From positions 496,001 to 560,000 of the forward strand of contig JAPXFQ010002133.1 in NCBI GenBank assembly GCA_028564705.1: a stretch of DNA of 64,000 bases, in the 5' to 3' direction. Position 1 is the stretch's first letter; each line of letters opens with the position of its first letter. Of the stretch, positions 13,390 through 24,265 are shown piece after piece. The translations under genes and the position numbers were made by a program. The notes below the pieces were generated by a model. The model was given only the letters and a program-made list of their open reading frames with translations. It was not told the origin of the DNA and did not search any database. This DNA is from Apricaphanius iberus (taxonomy: Eukaryota > Chordata > Actinopteri > Cyprinodontiformes > Aphaniidae).

Positions 13390-13865
13390 AGATCCTGATG
13401 CTGTTTCCTTCGTCCTCCTGGGTTTCCTCCTCTGGTCTCCGCTCCGTTGGAAAGAATCCCTGGAAAACACTTACCTGGATCTCCTCCTGGTTGGCCTCTG
13501 GACCGTTGCCTCTGCTGGTCTGTCTGTCCTTCGTCCGCCTGCCCGTCCGCCCACTCCACCTGCAAACACACACAGCCAAAGCCTCCATCAGTCAAGACCA
13601 ACTTCTGGTACTGGATCCTAATTACCATCCTCCAACATTCTATTCCTTCATCGTGCCATGAGTACAAGCCAACAAATCTCTTACTCACCATCCCGTCTTC
13701 ACCACCTAACAACTCTGCTTTCTGCTGCAGTACTCCTCCAACTCCTGTGTCCCATTCATGGGGATCTACCTGAGACGGTTCATATTTTACTTTCTTTAAA
13801 TAAACATCATTTTATCATATCCAACCAACTGCTTGTTGTCCTGAGTTCGTTGCTGCCTTTGAGTC
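13390..13865 (+). repeat. Probable 3' end of an unidentified retroelement
   Basis: A pyrimidine-rich segment runs into 'ttcatattttactttcttt', AATAAA at 13,799-13,804, then 'ctgagttcgttgctgcctttgagtc'. This is the style of a fish retroelement 3' UTR or LTR end. Several overlapping ORFs of about 90-115 codons exist on both strands, but none shows a domain. Classification is tentative. Confidence 0.35.
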
Positions 13866-14031
13866 AAGAAAAACGCAGCAAACATGACAGCATCCATCCA
13901 AAACCAACCAAACCCACCAATAAACGGACAAAGCACGAAACAAACAGAATAGCTGAACGAGCAGAGATGCTGGATCCAAGTCCAGCATTTTTATTTCTAA
14001 TAAATGGTTTCTGCAAAAATACGAAAACTAA
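13866..14031 (+). repeat. Dispersed repeat family 2, copy 2 (interrupted by the hAT element)
   Basis: The run 'ccaaaaccaaccaaaccca ... aacaaacagaatagctgaac ... aaatggtttctgcaaaaata ... aaaactaagttgaac' matches 25,735-25,875. The repeat is cut at 14,039 by the terminal CAGTGGCGGCTG of the hAT-like element, and its flank resumes after 20,674. Confidence 0.65.
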
Positions 14032-14340
14032 GTTGAACGCAGTGGCGGCTGGCCAATAGAGGGCGCTAGGGCGCCGCTCCACCACTGACAACTTGCCACA
14101 TTACCTTGAATAAAAGTGGAAAATAATTTTTATAATAACATAAAAATGTTACGAAATATATATATATATATTTTCTTTCAGATGTGTAAGATAAATGTTT
14201 AATAGTTTAAGGGGAGTTGAGTTGTGTTGTCTGATTGAGGACGTATTTCCGCCTTCAAGGCTCCCATAGACTCTCGTCATAAGTTGTACATGCGCAGTAG
14301 CTCCTCTTCAATACAAAAGATAGGACGCCTTGGGGCGCAA

Positions 14341-14359
14341 AGATTTGCGCCCTGAGGGG
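14341..14359 (+). repeat. L1 target-site duplication, left copy
   Basis: AGATTTGCGCCCTGAGGGG is repeated exactly at 19,489-19,507, directly after the L1 A-tail. It marks the boundaries of a target-primed reverse-transcription insertion and the pre-insertion site within the hAT element. Confidence 0.92.
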
Positions 14360-14371
14360 ACCTCCTCCGGC

Positions 14372-14381
14372 AAGATGGCGG
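14372..14381 (+). promoter_or_regulatory. YY1-like motif at the L1 5' end
   Basis: AAGATGGCGG begins 12 bp inside the element. The YY1 consensus is AAGATGGCGGC, and the mammalian L1 5' UTR is known to carry a YY1 site near +13 that sets the transcription start. The match is seen in the sequence; function in this fish L1 is inferred. Confidence 0.5.
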
Positions 14382-14482
14382 ACTGAGCACATGTCACTTC
14401 AATAACGCTGCTAATGTTTCCTCTAGTTTGCTTTTTGTACGAGCTTTTACCCATGAACAGTTAATTTCTGGTTGAACCAGTC

Positions 14483-15358
14483 ATGAGCAAAGGACAGAGA
14501 AAGCCAGAGAAGACTCAACTCTCCAAAGAAGCTACAGTTATCGGAAAAAACACCGCCTCGAGGGATCACGACTACACCTCGGATATGGAAACCGACAGAA
14601 GCGGAGGAGGAAAGCGCTCCCTTGAAGGAACGGGCTCCCCTCAAACTCCTTCCAAAGGAGCTCATGTCCGCAAATTAACCAAGCCAAATGCAACAACAGA
14701 AGATGTACTTGAAGCTATTCAAGCTTTGCATGAGCGATTCGACTCCCAAGATGAAAAGATGGAGGACATAAACACAAAACTAACGCAGAACACTGTAATG
14801 ATTAGCAGTCTTGCTAAAGCGTTGGAGTTCAACGCAGCCGAAATTAAAGAATGTAAGGAGAAGATTGCCGTCATGGATACAGAGATAACTATTCTTAAAA
14901 AAGAAGTCTCCAAATTGGAAATGGAGGTGAGGGAATCGGATCGTTATAAACGCAGATGGAACCTAAGGATTAAAGGGTTGAAAGAAACGATGGGAGAAAA
15001 TATACGGCAAGACGTGGTGTCAATCCTTGGGAAGATCGCTCCAGAATGGGCCGAGAGGATGGATGACTATGTGGACATCGTACATCGAATAGGCAAGAAA
15101 GAAGAAAATCGCACTCGACAAGTCATCGTACAGTTTTCCAGACGTCACCACAGAGATGGCATCTGGAAACTGACCAAGACGTCCGAAGTCTGTAAGTCTA
15201 CCGGCATTCGCTTCATGGAGGACATGTCAAAGGAGGATCGTCTGGCGAGAGAGAAACTGTGGCCTCTGATACTTCAAGCAAGGAAGGCGGGTGATCGGGC
15301 TTATTATAGAGGTCCCTTCGGGTTCATAAACGGCCGACGCATCTTCGACAACGCTTAA
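14483..15358 (+). CDS. L1 ORF1 protein (RNA-binding chaperone), intact
   Basis: A 291-residue uninterrupted frame. Residues 1-70 are a basic, Ser/Thr-rich disordered head. Residues about 72-153 form a coiled coil rich in Leu/Ile heptads and Glu/Lys, the trimerisation region of the family. Residues about 156-222 look like the RRM of L1 ORF1p, with NLRIKGL (RNP2-like) at 160-166 and RQVIVQFSRR (RNP1-like) at 212-221. Residues about 223-291 fit the C-terminal domain, with WPLILQARKAG and a YYRGPFGF stretch. The ORF1 protein coats L1 RNA in cytoplasmic particles. ATG at 14,483 is the first in-frame start after the short 5' UTR. It is followed by a 206-bp spacer and ORF2. Confidence 0.9.
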   Translation: MSKGQRKPEKTQLSKEATVIGKNTASRDHDYTSDMETDRSGGGKRSLEGTGSPQTPSKGAHVRKLTKPNATTEDVLEAIQALHERFDSQDEKMEDINTKLTQNTVMISSLAKALEFNAAEIKECKEKIAVMDTEITILKKEVSKLEMEVRESDRYKRRWNLRIKGLKETMGENIRQDVVSILGKIAPEWAERMDDYVDIVHRIGKKEENRTRQVIVQFSRRHHRDGIWKLTKTSEVCKSTGIRFMEDMSKEDRLAREKLWPLILQARKAGDRAYYRGPFGFINGRRIFDNA

Positions 15359-15564
15359 AGGTTGTTTATTATTTCTCGAATTCAATATATGGGTTTTTGG
15401 ATTTTATTTTTGTTCTAGCAAACTGGAGGATACATGTTTAGCTTTACTAATTCTACTTCTGAGGGACGTTAAATATTTTACAAGCTTCGGTTTTCTTTAA
15501 AACCCCTTGTTATCCGGTTGGATACATACAGTTTCACTGTTAAAGTTTTATTTCGTTTAATTTT

Positions 15565-18500
15565 ATGCTTAAAACACCTCTTTCTTTTATTTCTTTGAAC
15601 ACAAGAGGACTAAGGGACAGCATAAAAAGAAAAGCGCTTTTTTTATTTTGCAAAGGGCAATCGGCACAATGCATTTTTTTGCAGGAGACTCACTCGAATG
15701 TCGCGGACGCCACCTACTGGTCCAATCAGTGGGGAGAAAAGATTTGGTTCAGTCATGGCTCAACCCGCTCAGGAGGTGTAGCCATTGCTTTTAATAGATG
15801 TCCTGGAAAGGTTGTTGACTCCAAGTTTGATGATTACGGTCATTGGATCACAATTCTGTTAAATGTTGACGGTTTATTTGTCATATTGTGTAATGTTTAT
15901 GGATATGCTAACAACACGGAAAACAAAGCTTTGCTGTTTAAAGTAGCTGAAGTTATCTCTGAATATAAGGACACTTTCAATACAAATTTCATAATAGTAG
16001 GTGGAGACTTCAATTTAGCACCAGATGATCAGCTTGACAGAAGTCCTTCAAGAGATTCCAATGAAAATTTAAATCCTACTTTGGCTGAATTTATTAATAC
16101 ATATAATTTCATAGATATATGGAGATATAGAAATCCTAATATTCGCCAGTTTACTTGGATCAAACCAAATGGTAGTATAAAATCTAGAATTGATTTATGG
16201 TTAATAACCCCGGATGTAGCTAGACACACCTCACAAACGTCTATCTCCTCTGCTCCTCTAACAGACCATTGCATAATCTCTCTTAAAACAACGCCTACTA
16301 ATGCATTTAAATTTAAAAAAGATTATTGGAAATTTAATGAGGATTTACTAAACAATCAGGAATATGTCAGGCTAATAAAAGATTTGATAAAGAAAATTAA
16401 AAATGATAACTCCATTGGGTGTACTAGTAGAAGATGGGAATTTTTTTAATTCAAGGCTAGAGAGCTCTCCATTACAATTAGCAAACAGGAAAGTAGACTA
16501 CAAAGAGAATACGAGACTCACTTGATGCAAAAAATAAACAATTTATGTATGAAATCTAAGATGTCCGAAGCAGATAGGGGGGAACTTATAACACTCCAAA
16601 ATCATTTAGATAGATTTTACCGCAAGAGAGCACAAGGAGCATATATTAGATCCAGAGCTAAATGGATAGAACATGGAGAAAAAAACACGGCTTACTTTGC
16701 TAATTTAGAAAAGAGAAGGCAGGAAAATAAGAGTATTAATTCGATATTTATTGATGATGTGGAATTTAGTGATCACAAAATTATCTCTGAAGAAATTTAT
16801 AAATTTTATTCCAATTTGTACTTATCTGCATATGACCCTATCAAAGCCAACTCTTTCATAGAAATAATCCAACAATTTATTCCAAAAATAGATTTAAGGT
16901 TTAAGGAGGACTGTGAGGCTGACATTAGACTGGAGGAATTAGATATGGCAATAAAAAAAATAGCAACCGGTAAAGCACCAGGTCAAGATGGGTTAACAAT
17001 CTCATTTTATAAATTCTTTTGGGAAGATTTAAAACCTTTCTTTCTGGAAACTATCAAAAATATTATTTCAATTAATTCTCTAACTTCTACAATGAAACAA
17101 GGTCTTATTATCTTAATCCCAAAACCTGCAAAAGATAAGAGATTTCTTGAAAACCTTCGTCCAATTACATTACTTAATACAGATTATAAGATTTTCACAC
17201 ATGTGATAGCAAACAGACTGAAAAATGACATATCCCAAATTATTAGTAATACTCAATCAGGCTTTTTAAGAGATAGATCCATTCATAATAATATAAGACT
17301 AATCTTAGATTTATTGGACTACGAACATCTGGTAGAGGATAATGGAATTATTTTGTTCTTAGACTTTTACAAAGCATTTGACACGGTTGAACACTCTTTT
17401 ATTTTAAAAGCCTTAAAATGTTTCGGTTTCGGAGAAAAGTTTGTGAAAATCATTCAGATGATTTATACAGACATCAATAGTTCAGTTTCCTTGCCTGCAG
17501 GAACAACAAAACGTTTTAAAATTGAAAGAGGTATTCGTCAAGGATGTCCTGTTTCACCTCTGTTATTTATCATGGTAGCAGAATTATTAGCAATTTTTAT
17601 AAAAAAATAACAAAAAAATTCAACCTTTAAACGTATCGGGGAATTTGTTAGTAATTACTCAATTAGCAGATGATACGGCTTTGTTTTTAAAGAACAAATA
17701 TCAGATTACTGGTGCTCTACAGGAGCTAAAAAGATTCTCTGTTGCATCTGGATTACATTTGAACATGAATAAATGTGAAATTTTATCTATTCATGACCAT
17801 CCTCCTGATACTGTTTGCGGTATTCCAATCAAATCAGAAGTAAAATATTTAGGAATTAATATCTCAAAAAATAAAGAAATAAGGGAGTCAATTAATTTTG
17901 AAAATAAAATTAAGAAGAATAAGGTAATTTTGAATAGTTGGCTTCAAAGAGATATTTCGATCTTCAGACGTATTCTACTTACAAAAATGGAAAGCTTATC
18001 CCGTGTAATCTACCCTACCTTTTCATTGTACATTTCAGACAAAGCAATCAAGAAATTGAATCAAGACAATTTTAACTTTGTTTGGAAAAATAGGTATCAT
18101 TATATTAGAAGAGTGGATATAGTCAAATCTTTAGAAGAAGGAGGCTTAAATATGATTGATTTTGACGCCATGAATGGTTGTATAAAACTTAGATGGCTAC
18201 AGAAGTTCATAAAAAGCTATGAAAGTTTTTGGTTTAATATCCCATTTAAGATATTCAATGACTTTGGTGGAATCTCATTTTTATTGAGATGTGATTTTGA
18301 AATTGGTAAACTTCCAACAAAACTTTCAGATTTTCACAGACAAGTATTAAATTATTGGAAACTTATTTTTAAGCATAATTTTTCTCCTCACTCTGTTCCT
18401 ATTTGGAACAACAGATGCATTCTACTCAACAAGAAATCATTTTTCTTCAGAGATTGGTATGAAAAAGGTATTTGGTCTATTTTACACCTGATGGAAAATG

Positions 18501-19270
18501 ATGGAAATTTCTTAACATATAACTTGTTTATTGAAAAATACTCTTTAAATTGTACTAAAGCAAAATTTATCAGAGTGTTAAAAGCAATCCCTGATGGTAT
18601 GATATCAATAATTAAAGGCATGTTAACATATCAACAAACTATTCCAACTGAACCTGGTTTAATTATTAATGGATGTAATTTTAATGATAAAAAATGCAAT
18701 AACAAATTCATAAGAAGTACTATGACCCTAATTCTTTTTCCATCAACTCTAAAAAGAAAATATTTATTTTGTAATTACGATAATACTAGGTTAATGAAAA
18801 TTAGAACTCTTTATCTTAGTTTTCCAATTCCACAAAAGGTTAAAGAAATCCATTTTAAAATAATGTATAACATTTATCCATGTAACGAGTTTTTGCATAA
18901 GAAATTTAACATGGATAACAACTCGTGTTCATTTTGTAACTCGGAAATTGAAACACTAGAACACCTTTTCTTTTTGTGTATTAAGACAAATATTTTTTGG
19001 AAAGACTTTCAGAATTGGATCCGGAAAAAAAACATCCCACCTTTAAGCTTTGAAACAATTAAAGTTGGTGTAATTCAGGAAGATCAATTTAGTTTTGGTA
19101 TAAATAACTTAATTCTATTAGCTAAATTTTTTATTCATAAATCCCGCTTCCAAAAAATTATTCCCACCATAAAAAATTTTATTAACGAAATAAATATATT
19201 AAAGGATGCATTAAAGTTATGTAACAACAAAAAAGCCCAGCAATTGTTTATGTATTTAGATAATATTTAA
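15565..19270 (+). pseudogene. L1 ORF2 (endonuclease / reverse transcriptase), broken twice
   Basis: The AP-type endonuclease opens the frame: SLNTRGLRD, FLQETHS, GGDFNLAPDD, and TDHCIISL in place of the usual SDH. An in-frame TAA at 16,447-16,449 interrupts it, but the same frame continues to 17,610 through the RT palm: GKAPGQDGL, LRPITLLNTDYKI, motif A FLDFYKAFDTVEHSF, motif B RGIRQGCPVSPLLF. A one-base slip in the A7 run at 17,601-17,607 shifts the frame. The RT then continues with LADDTALF (the xADD catalytic box) to 19,270, including a late CX2CX8HX4C zinc knuckle (CSFC...H...C). One stop and one frameshift in 3.7 kb indicate recent inactivation. Confidence 0.92.
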
Positions 19271-19488
19271 AAGTACTTCTGTCCCATACAAAAAACAAAA
19301 CAAAAAAACTAAAAGGTTTATTATACTTAATTCTCCCCTTTATTATACTTTTTTTTTAAATGTTTTTTTTTATTTTCTGTTCTAACCTTTGTGCTCAGAT
19401 TCTATAATGTTTATACTGTATTAGTGTACTATTTTTGCCTTGTAATACTGAAAATATAAATAAAGTTCATAAAAAAAAAAAAAAAAAA

Positions 19489-19507
19489 AGATTTGCGCCC
19501 TGAGGGG
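19489..19507 (+). repeat. L1 target-site duplication, right copy
   Basis: Exact copy of 14,341-14,359, directly downstream of the A-tail. The following 'gggcggggcttac' resumes hAT-element sequence. Confidence 0.92.
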
Positions 19508-19886
19508 GCGGGGCTTACAAATCGTCCCCCTCCAGCTGTGGGGCGGAAGCGGCTGAAGTCAAACTACGTCACAGACGTCTGTCTTACAGCGCGGCTGATA
19601 AACAGGTCAGACCGCGGTAGCTGGAGACGAACTAAAGTATTGCTGCGTTAAAAATGCGCATTATTCAGTTAAAGTGATGTTTTCGGACTTAAATTAGAGC
19701 TAACTGATTAGCGGAAGTAGCTGTGGTGCAGACGCCGCTACTTCACAATAAGAGCATGTATTCATATCGTTTAGATTGATGACTTTGATAGTTTGTCTGC
19801 TGAGTGTTTACATTTTGGAAAACGGTAAATTGTGACATTTTATTAATAAATCAATATTACATTATTATTTGATTTATTTGATATCT

Positions 19887-20039
19887 AACACAGCTGCTGA
19901 TATCCAACTGTTAAGTTTATTCACATATTTTGGTTATTTCTGCATTACTTTGCATTAGTTCTTATTTTTCATATCAGATCACACATATCATCTCCCTCCT
20001 CACATTTATATCACCCAAATCTGTATCAGCAGCTGTGTT
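19887..20039. repeat. Perfect 16-bp inverted repeat inside the hAT-like element
   Basis: AACACAGCTGCTGATA at 19,887-19,902 is exactly complementary to 20,024-20,039, with a loop of about 120 bp. It could be the termini of a small nested insertion or a hairpin. No target duplication was evident. Confidence 0.6.
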
Positions 20040-20694
20040 GAAATAATAAAGAGCAAAATAAATATAGCAGCCTTTTCTCCACCACATTTTCTCGTACTCT
20101 GAATGGCTTTAAGTGGAGCTCTGACAGGTTCTCCCAGTATGAACAGAGTGATCCCAGTCTGAACCAGAACCTCTATAGACAGCTCAGTGTTTCCTCCTCT
20201 ACAGTAGCAGTCTGTTCTAGAGAAACTGTTGAAGCCTCTGACTGAAATCATTCTGTTGTTGTAGGATAGTCCTATTAAGAGGATGATCAGGGTTGTTCAA
20301 CATGATTAAGAAACCTCTTTACATACAGAAAATGTTAGCCAGTTAGTTTGTGTTAGCAACTGGTTAAAAGATCAATATGTCAATGTATGAATGTTTGTAG
20401 TCGATGTGTGAATATGATTGTGGATTTAAAAACTGAATTCTACTCATCTCTATAAAAAAGAGCTGTGGCAATTGGATTTGTCCTTTTACTCTAAAACTTT
20501 TAGTTTTTTAGCCATATTTAGGAATGTTAATTAGTCGGGATTAATTCACAGCTATCCCTTAATTAGGTTTAAAAAAAAGTATCGTTTGACAACCCTAATA
20601 AATAGCCAAAATCATAGCCCCCCCCCCCCCCCCCCCCCCTAGAGAAAATTCCAACAGCCGCCACTGGTTAAACGGTATTAGCCTATTTTTTACC

Positions 20695-21190
20695 TGAAAA
20701 TTCAATTCAATTCAATTCAGTTTATTTATATAGCGCCATTTCACAACAGATGTCATCTCAAGGCACTTTACAAAAAGAGTTATTACAATACAATGTTTAG
20801 TGTAGAAATTACAGAACCACAGAAGATTGCGTCGTGGAATTCTCAGCAATCCCTCATACTGAGCAAGCATGCAGCGACAGTGGGAAGGAAAAACTCCCTT
20901 TTAACAGGAAGAAACCTCCGGCAGAACCAGGCTCAGCACAAGCGGTTATCTGCCGCGACCGTCTGTGGCTTGGAGAATACACAACAGAGACACAGAAAGA
21001 GCAATAGAACTGATGCAGAAGTTTGTTGCAGGACGTGGAGAATTTTCCGTCACTGCAATGCCATCTTAGTCAGGGTCGTCAAGCAGGGCTAATCCGGAGC
21101 ACCTACTATAATAGAAAACAGGTTAGTGCTTGAATTGACAGCACATCATGCAGTTGGGGAGAAGTAGGAGAGAAAGTAGGAACAGACCCT
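20695..21190 (+). repeat. Dispersed repeat family 3, copy 1
   Basis: The repeat starts with (caatt)n and 'cagtttatttatatagcgcc', runs through 'aaggcactttacaaaaagag' and 'aaactcccttttaacaggaag' to 'ggaacagaccctaataatgtc'. It is nearly identical over about 490 bp to 52,797-53,291. The first 130 bp recur inverted at 22,185-22,313. I recognise the motif string as a very common teleost repeat of unsettled class. ORFs across it are incidental. Related sequence may continue to about 21,450. Confidence 0.85.
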
Positions 21191-21619
21191 AATAATGTCC
21201 TCCAACAGCCTAGCCTAAAGCAGCATAGCTACTAACATTAACCTGTCTCCTAGCTACTAGGAGACCTGGCTACCAACACTCTGTCTTAGTCCTCCTGACC
21301 CGTGGACGGTGTAGGGCCGGTAACGGCCCCCGTCATGCCGGGGTCTTCTCGGAGTCGGGTTGTTTGAGAATGCAGCCCAAAGTGGGTGGTAAACTCCATC
21401 TAAGGCTAAATACCGGCACAAGACCAATAGTCGACAACTATCTTAAGGAAAAATAGACAGAACTGAGAGGACAGAGTTGAAGAGGGCGAGAAACGTTTAA
21501 GAGATAAACGGGTGGGGTCCGCACAGTCTGCCCGGGGGATTCAACCCGGCAGGTAATGGGCGGCCGCACTGTGCGGGAGGATCCCCTTGAGGGACCTCTC
21601 TCCGGCACAGGCTGGCCCC

Positions 21620-21795
21620 TGTAAAATAAAAGCTTAAGGTCAATAATTCCACCAAGTAACCTAAATGTGGACACTAATTCTCACACTTTACCATTCAGAA
21701 AAATCTTGGTGTCTTATGTAGATTGTGAGAGCAAGAACAAGGATATAAGATACTTCCACTGCAATTTTTGGTAGATGTAAAATTCAAGCTGTTGT
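21620..21795 (+). repeat. Dispersed repeat family 4, copy 1
   Basis: The run 'aataattccaccaagtaacctaaatgtggacactaattc ...' (given in part) matches 25,898-26,080 at roughly 75% by eye, including the 'tagattgtgagagc' / 'tagattgtgaaagc' block. Class unknown. Confidence 0.6.
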
Positions 21796-21929
21796 ATAAA
21801 TTTAAAAGCAGAACATTTAGAGTCATCCAGGTTTTTATGTCTCCAAGAAATGCCTGTAATCTACCTAACTGATTGGATTCATTAGGATTTTATGGATGAA
21901 TATAGCTGTGTATCATCTGCATAACTGTG

Positions 21930-23130
21930 GAAATTCATGGCGTGACATCAGGTTTCGCCCTGCCGCCACAGCCACACCCTCTTTCAAAAACTGTCAGGGC
22001 TGGATAAGAACCTACCACAACTTGTTTTCGGTCACTGACCACAGCCAAATGCTGATTGGGTAAAGGGAGGCAAATACAGACCTTTCAAAGTAAAATATTG
22101 CACTTCTTGTTCTAAGGGGGCGGAGACTAAGTGACATGAACAAATGACCACGTAAATTTCATAAGAGTTTGCTGAGAAGTCACGACGCAGTCTTCTGTGG
22201 TTCTCTAATTCCTAAATTGAACATTGTATTGTAATAACTCTTCTTGTAAAGTGCCTTGAGATGACATGTGTTGTGAAATGGCGCTATATAAATAAAATGA
22301 ATTGAATTGAGTTGGCATGTCATGACAGCCATGATGAGCCACACAGCTGTGACCTTTAATGTTAAAGTTAATACACCTTGTACATTTATGGTGAGAAGCA
22401 TTACTTTGAGGCGTGGCCACGCCCATGCAGCAAATTTCCTTTGATAACTTTTGATTCCCAAAGCCAAGTCCTAAAAAAATCTCTGTGAGCAGTTTGTTCA
22501 AATACGACGTCTATAAGTGGCACAAAATGGCGTGTCTGATTCAAAATGGCTGACTTCCTGTTGGGTTTGGACCATGGCTCAAAGATACTTTTTTGTAGGT
22601 GCTGAGACACTTTGTTGGTGTGATGAATGAAATAGTCCTCAGATAAAGTATCGCTTGGGGCCGGCGTTTAATAGGCTTCTAGGAGGCACTGTGGAGTAAT
22701 TAGGCCACGCCCACCAGATATGAGCATACATTTCCATTCGTTGAATCTGGTCCAGATTGGATGATGTTTCAGGAAATTTGAGCCAAATTTAAGGCCTTGG
22801 CTGTGGTGCCGTACTTCGCCACGCCGCATTTTTGAAAACTCATAGTACTGGCTAGACAGCTACCTCACCATGTGTACAGTTCTTGTTTCATGCCGATTAA
22901 CCCAAGGGTGTTAATTTTGGCCCTTTCGAAAACTAAAAATTACACTTCCTGTTCTGAGTGGACAGGGCTTTAGTGATGTCAGCATTTGGCCATATTGAAT
23001 GATCAGGAAGCTAATGAACATCCACCACAGAATGTTTCATCCTTGTGTGACTTTCTGAAGAGGAGTAGTAACTACTTTAATATTTTTGATGTCAAGTCCA
23101 ACTTTGAGGCCTGGGCCCAGCCCTTTGACA
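21930..23130. repeat. Diverged interspersed repeat blocks
   Basis: Two blocks share wording: 'aatattgcacttcttgttct...ggcggagactaagtgac' near 22,095 and 'aaattacacttcctgttctg...cagggctttagtgatg' near 22,945, and both carry 'gccacgccc' pieces. Family 3 sequence is inserted, inverted, between them. No coding frame is supportable. Confidence 0.4.
22185..22313 (-). repeat. Dispersed repeat family 3, inverted partial copy
   Basis: The reverse complement of the first 130 bp of the 20,695 repeat: 'cttctgtggttctctaatt' through 'gcgctatataaataaaatg' to 'aattgaattg'. Together with the forward copy it creates an inverted pair about 1.4 kb apart. Confidence 0.8.
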
Positions 23131-23533
23131 AGCACAGAAATGCAAGCTCTGGATAACTTTTCATCCCCCATGGCTGAAGCCCATTTAGGCCAACTTACAT
23201 GTGACCTCCCTTATGATTGGAATATCATCTGCATCGTGCGAGAGCTCTTTCTCCACTTTATCTCATGTCTTTACCCCCTTCCATACTATCCTACATGAGA
23301 GAAAAATATTTTTTGTTATTCTCGCTTACGAGACGACCATAACAACAGGCCTCATTTCTTAGGACTCATTTTTTAGGACTTTTGCACACAAAAAAAAAAC
23401 CCAGACGAATGATGCTATAAAGACTGATATAAACCATAAAGAAATAAAAGCCACAAATACACATAAGCACGCATAAAAAAAGATATAAATAAGATAAAAG
23501 ACAGCACACCCAGACCCGCCCCCCTTAGTGGGA

Positions 23534-23860
23534 CTAAATCCAGCCCTGAATACATCCAATGATAATATGATTATATGTTTCTAGAAAACTCTCACCAAAG
23601 GAAAAAGGTTCTTTCAATGTCATGCCTTTCTTTATACTTACGTACAGAGAGGTTCCTCCGCCTGCTTTATACATTATATATATGGGATTATAATTCTCAG
23701 TACCAGACATGTCACAGTTTTCTTGGTTTAACCAAGTTTCTGAGACTCCCACTGCAGAAAAAGTATGATCTAGTTTAGAGAGGCAGAGTGTAAGTAAATC
23801 AAAATTCTTTGTTATAGTGCGAAAGTGAGAGGTCGCGTTACTTTTTAAATTGATCATTAA
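23534..23860 (-). pseudogene. LINE endonuclease fragment (CR1/L2-like)
   Basis: The minus-strand frame contains LDHTFSAVGVSETWLN followed by a YKAGGGTSLYVS block. These match the 'f.iiGiSETWL' and 'RgGGvslYv' signatures of the AP-endonuclease N-terminus of CR1/L2/Rex1-type LINEs. About 100 residues remain and the flanks are unrecognised, so this is a truncated, dead copy. Confidence 0.7.
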
Positions 23861-23940
23861 AGTCCTCTTCCAAGAGAAAGCTACAATCAGACATAAGGGT
23901 TTGTTATGTCATGTCAAAAAAGTAACTGATGTTGTTGCTA

Positions 23941-24265
23941 CACATGCATTCCTGAACATTATGATCTGCCACGCCTTGGGCCTTTTAAACTGCGTTTAAC
24001 CAGTTTGTAACAATGTTTTTCCAACGTATAGGTCGATACCTGCATTGTTGCAACTGGTTTTACCTTCCCATAGAAATTTGCTGTTTTAATCTCTCACATC
24101 GTGCAAGAATCTTAACCCTCTCCCCATTGCAGTGTTTCATCAGTGCTTGTATGCCTCAGTTTGGACCAAGTTTCAGCTGTCAGAAAGATGCCATCACATT
24201 TTATTCCACAATATTTTTCTACATTTTATTTCGTCATACATATTTCGTCATACAGCTGTAAAATA
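23941..24265 (+). repeat. Dispersed repeat family 1, copy 2
   Basis: Same family and orientation as 10,590-10,893. This copy carries an extra 'tctcacatcgtgcaaga' segment absent from the first. Confidence 0.75.

Larger units (their letters stand above)
14360..19488 (+). mobile_element. L1-clade LINE, essentially full length
   Basis: About 5.13 kb bounded by an exact 19-bp target-site duplication. It has a short 5' UTR of about 120 bp starting with a YY1-like motif, ORF1 (14,483-15,358), a roughly 200-bp inter-ORF spacer, a broken ORF2 (15,565-19,270), a short AT-rich 3' UTR with AATAAA at about 19,459, and a tail of about 19 A (19,471-19,489). The two-ORF layout, the endonuclease-RT-CCHC order and the A-tail are those of vertebrate L1. 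The exact duplication and intact ORF1 imply a young insertion. Confidence 0.92.
14040..20666. mobile_element. hAT-like non-autonomous DNA transposon with a nested L1
   Basis: The element begins CAGTGGCGGCTG at 14,040 and ends CAGCCGCCACTG at 20,666, a 12-bp terminal inverted repeat. The flanking octamers gttgaacg (14,032-14,039) and gttaaacg (20,667-20,674) match at 7 of 8 positions. This is the 8-bp target duplication expected of hAT transposons. With the L1 (14,360-19,488) removed, about 1.5 kb remains, without a recognised transposase. An open frame on the minus strand at 20,006-20,251 in its interior is not recognised. A run of 22 C lies at 20,618-20,639 near the 3' end. Confidence 0.75.

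Noticed and set aside
20006..20251. Minus-strand ORF with hydrophobic C-terminus inside the hAT-like element
   Set aside because: Not recognised as a transposase or host protein; its short length and position inside a non-autonomous element argue for chance.
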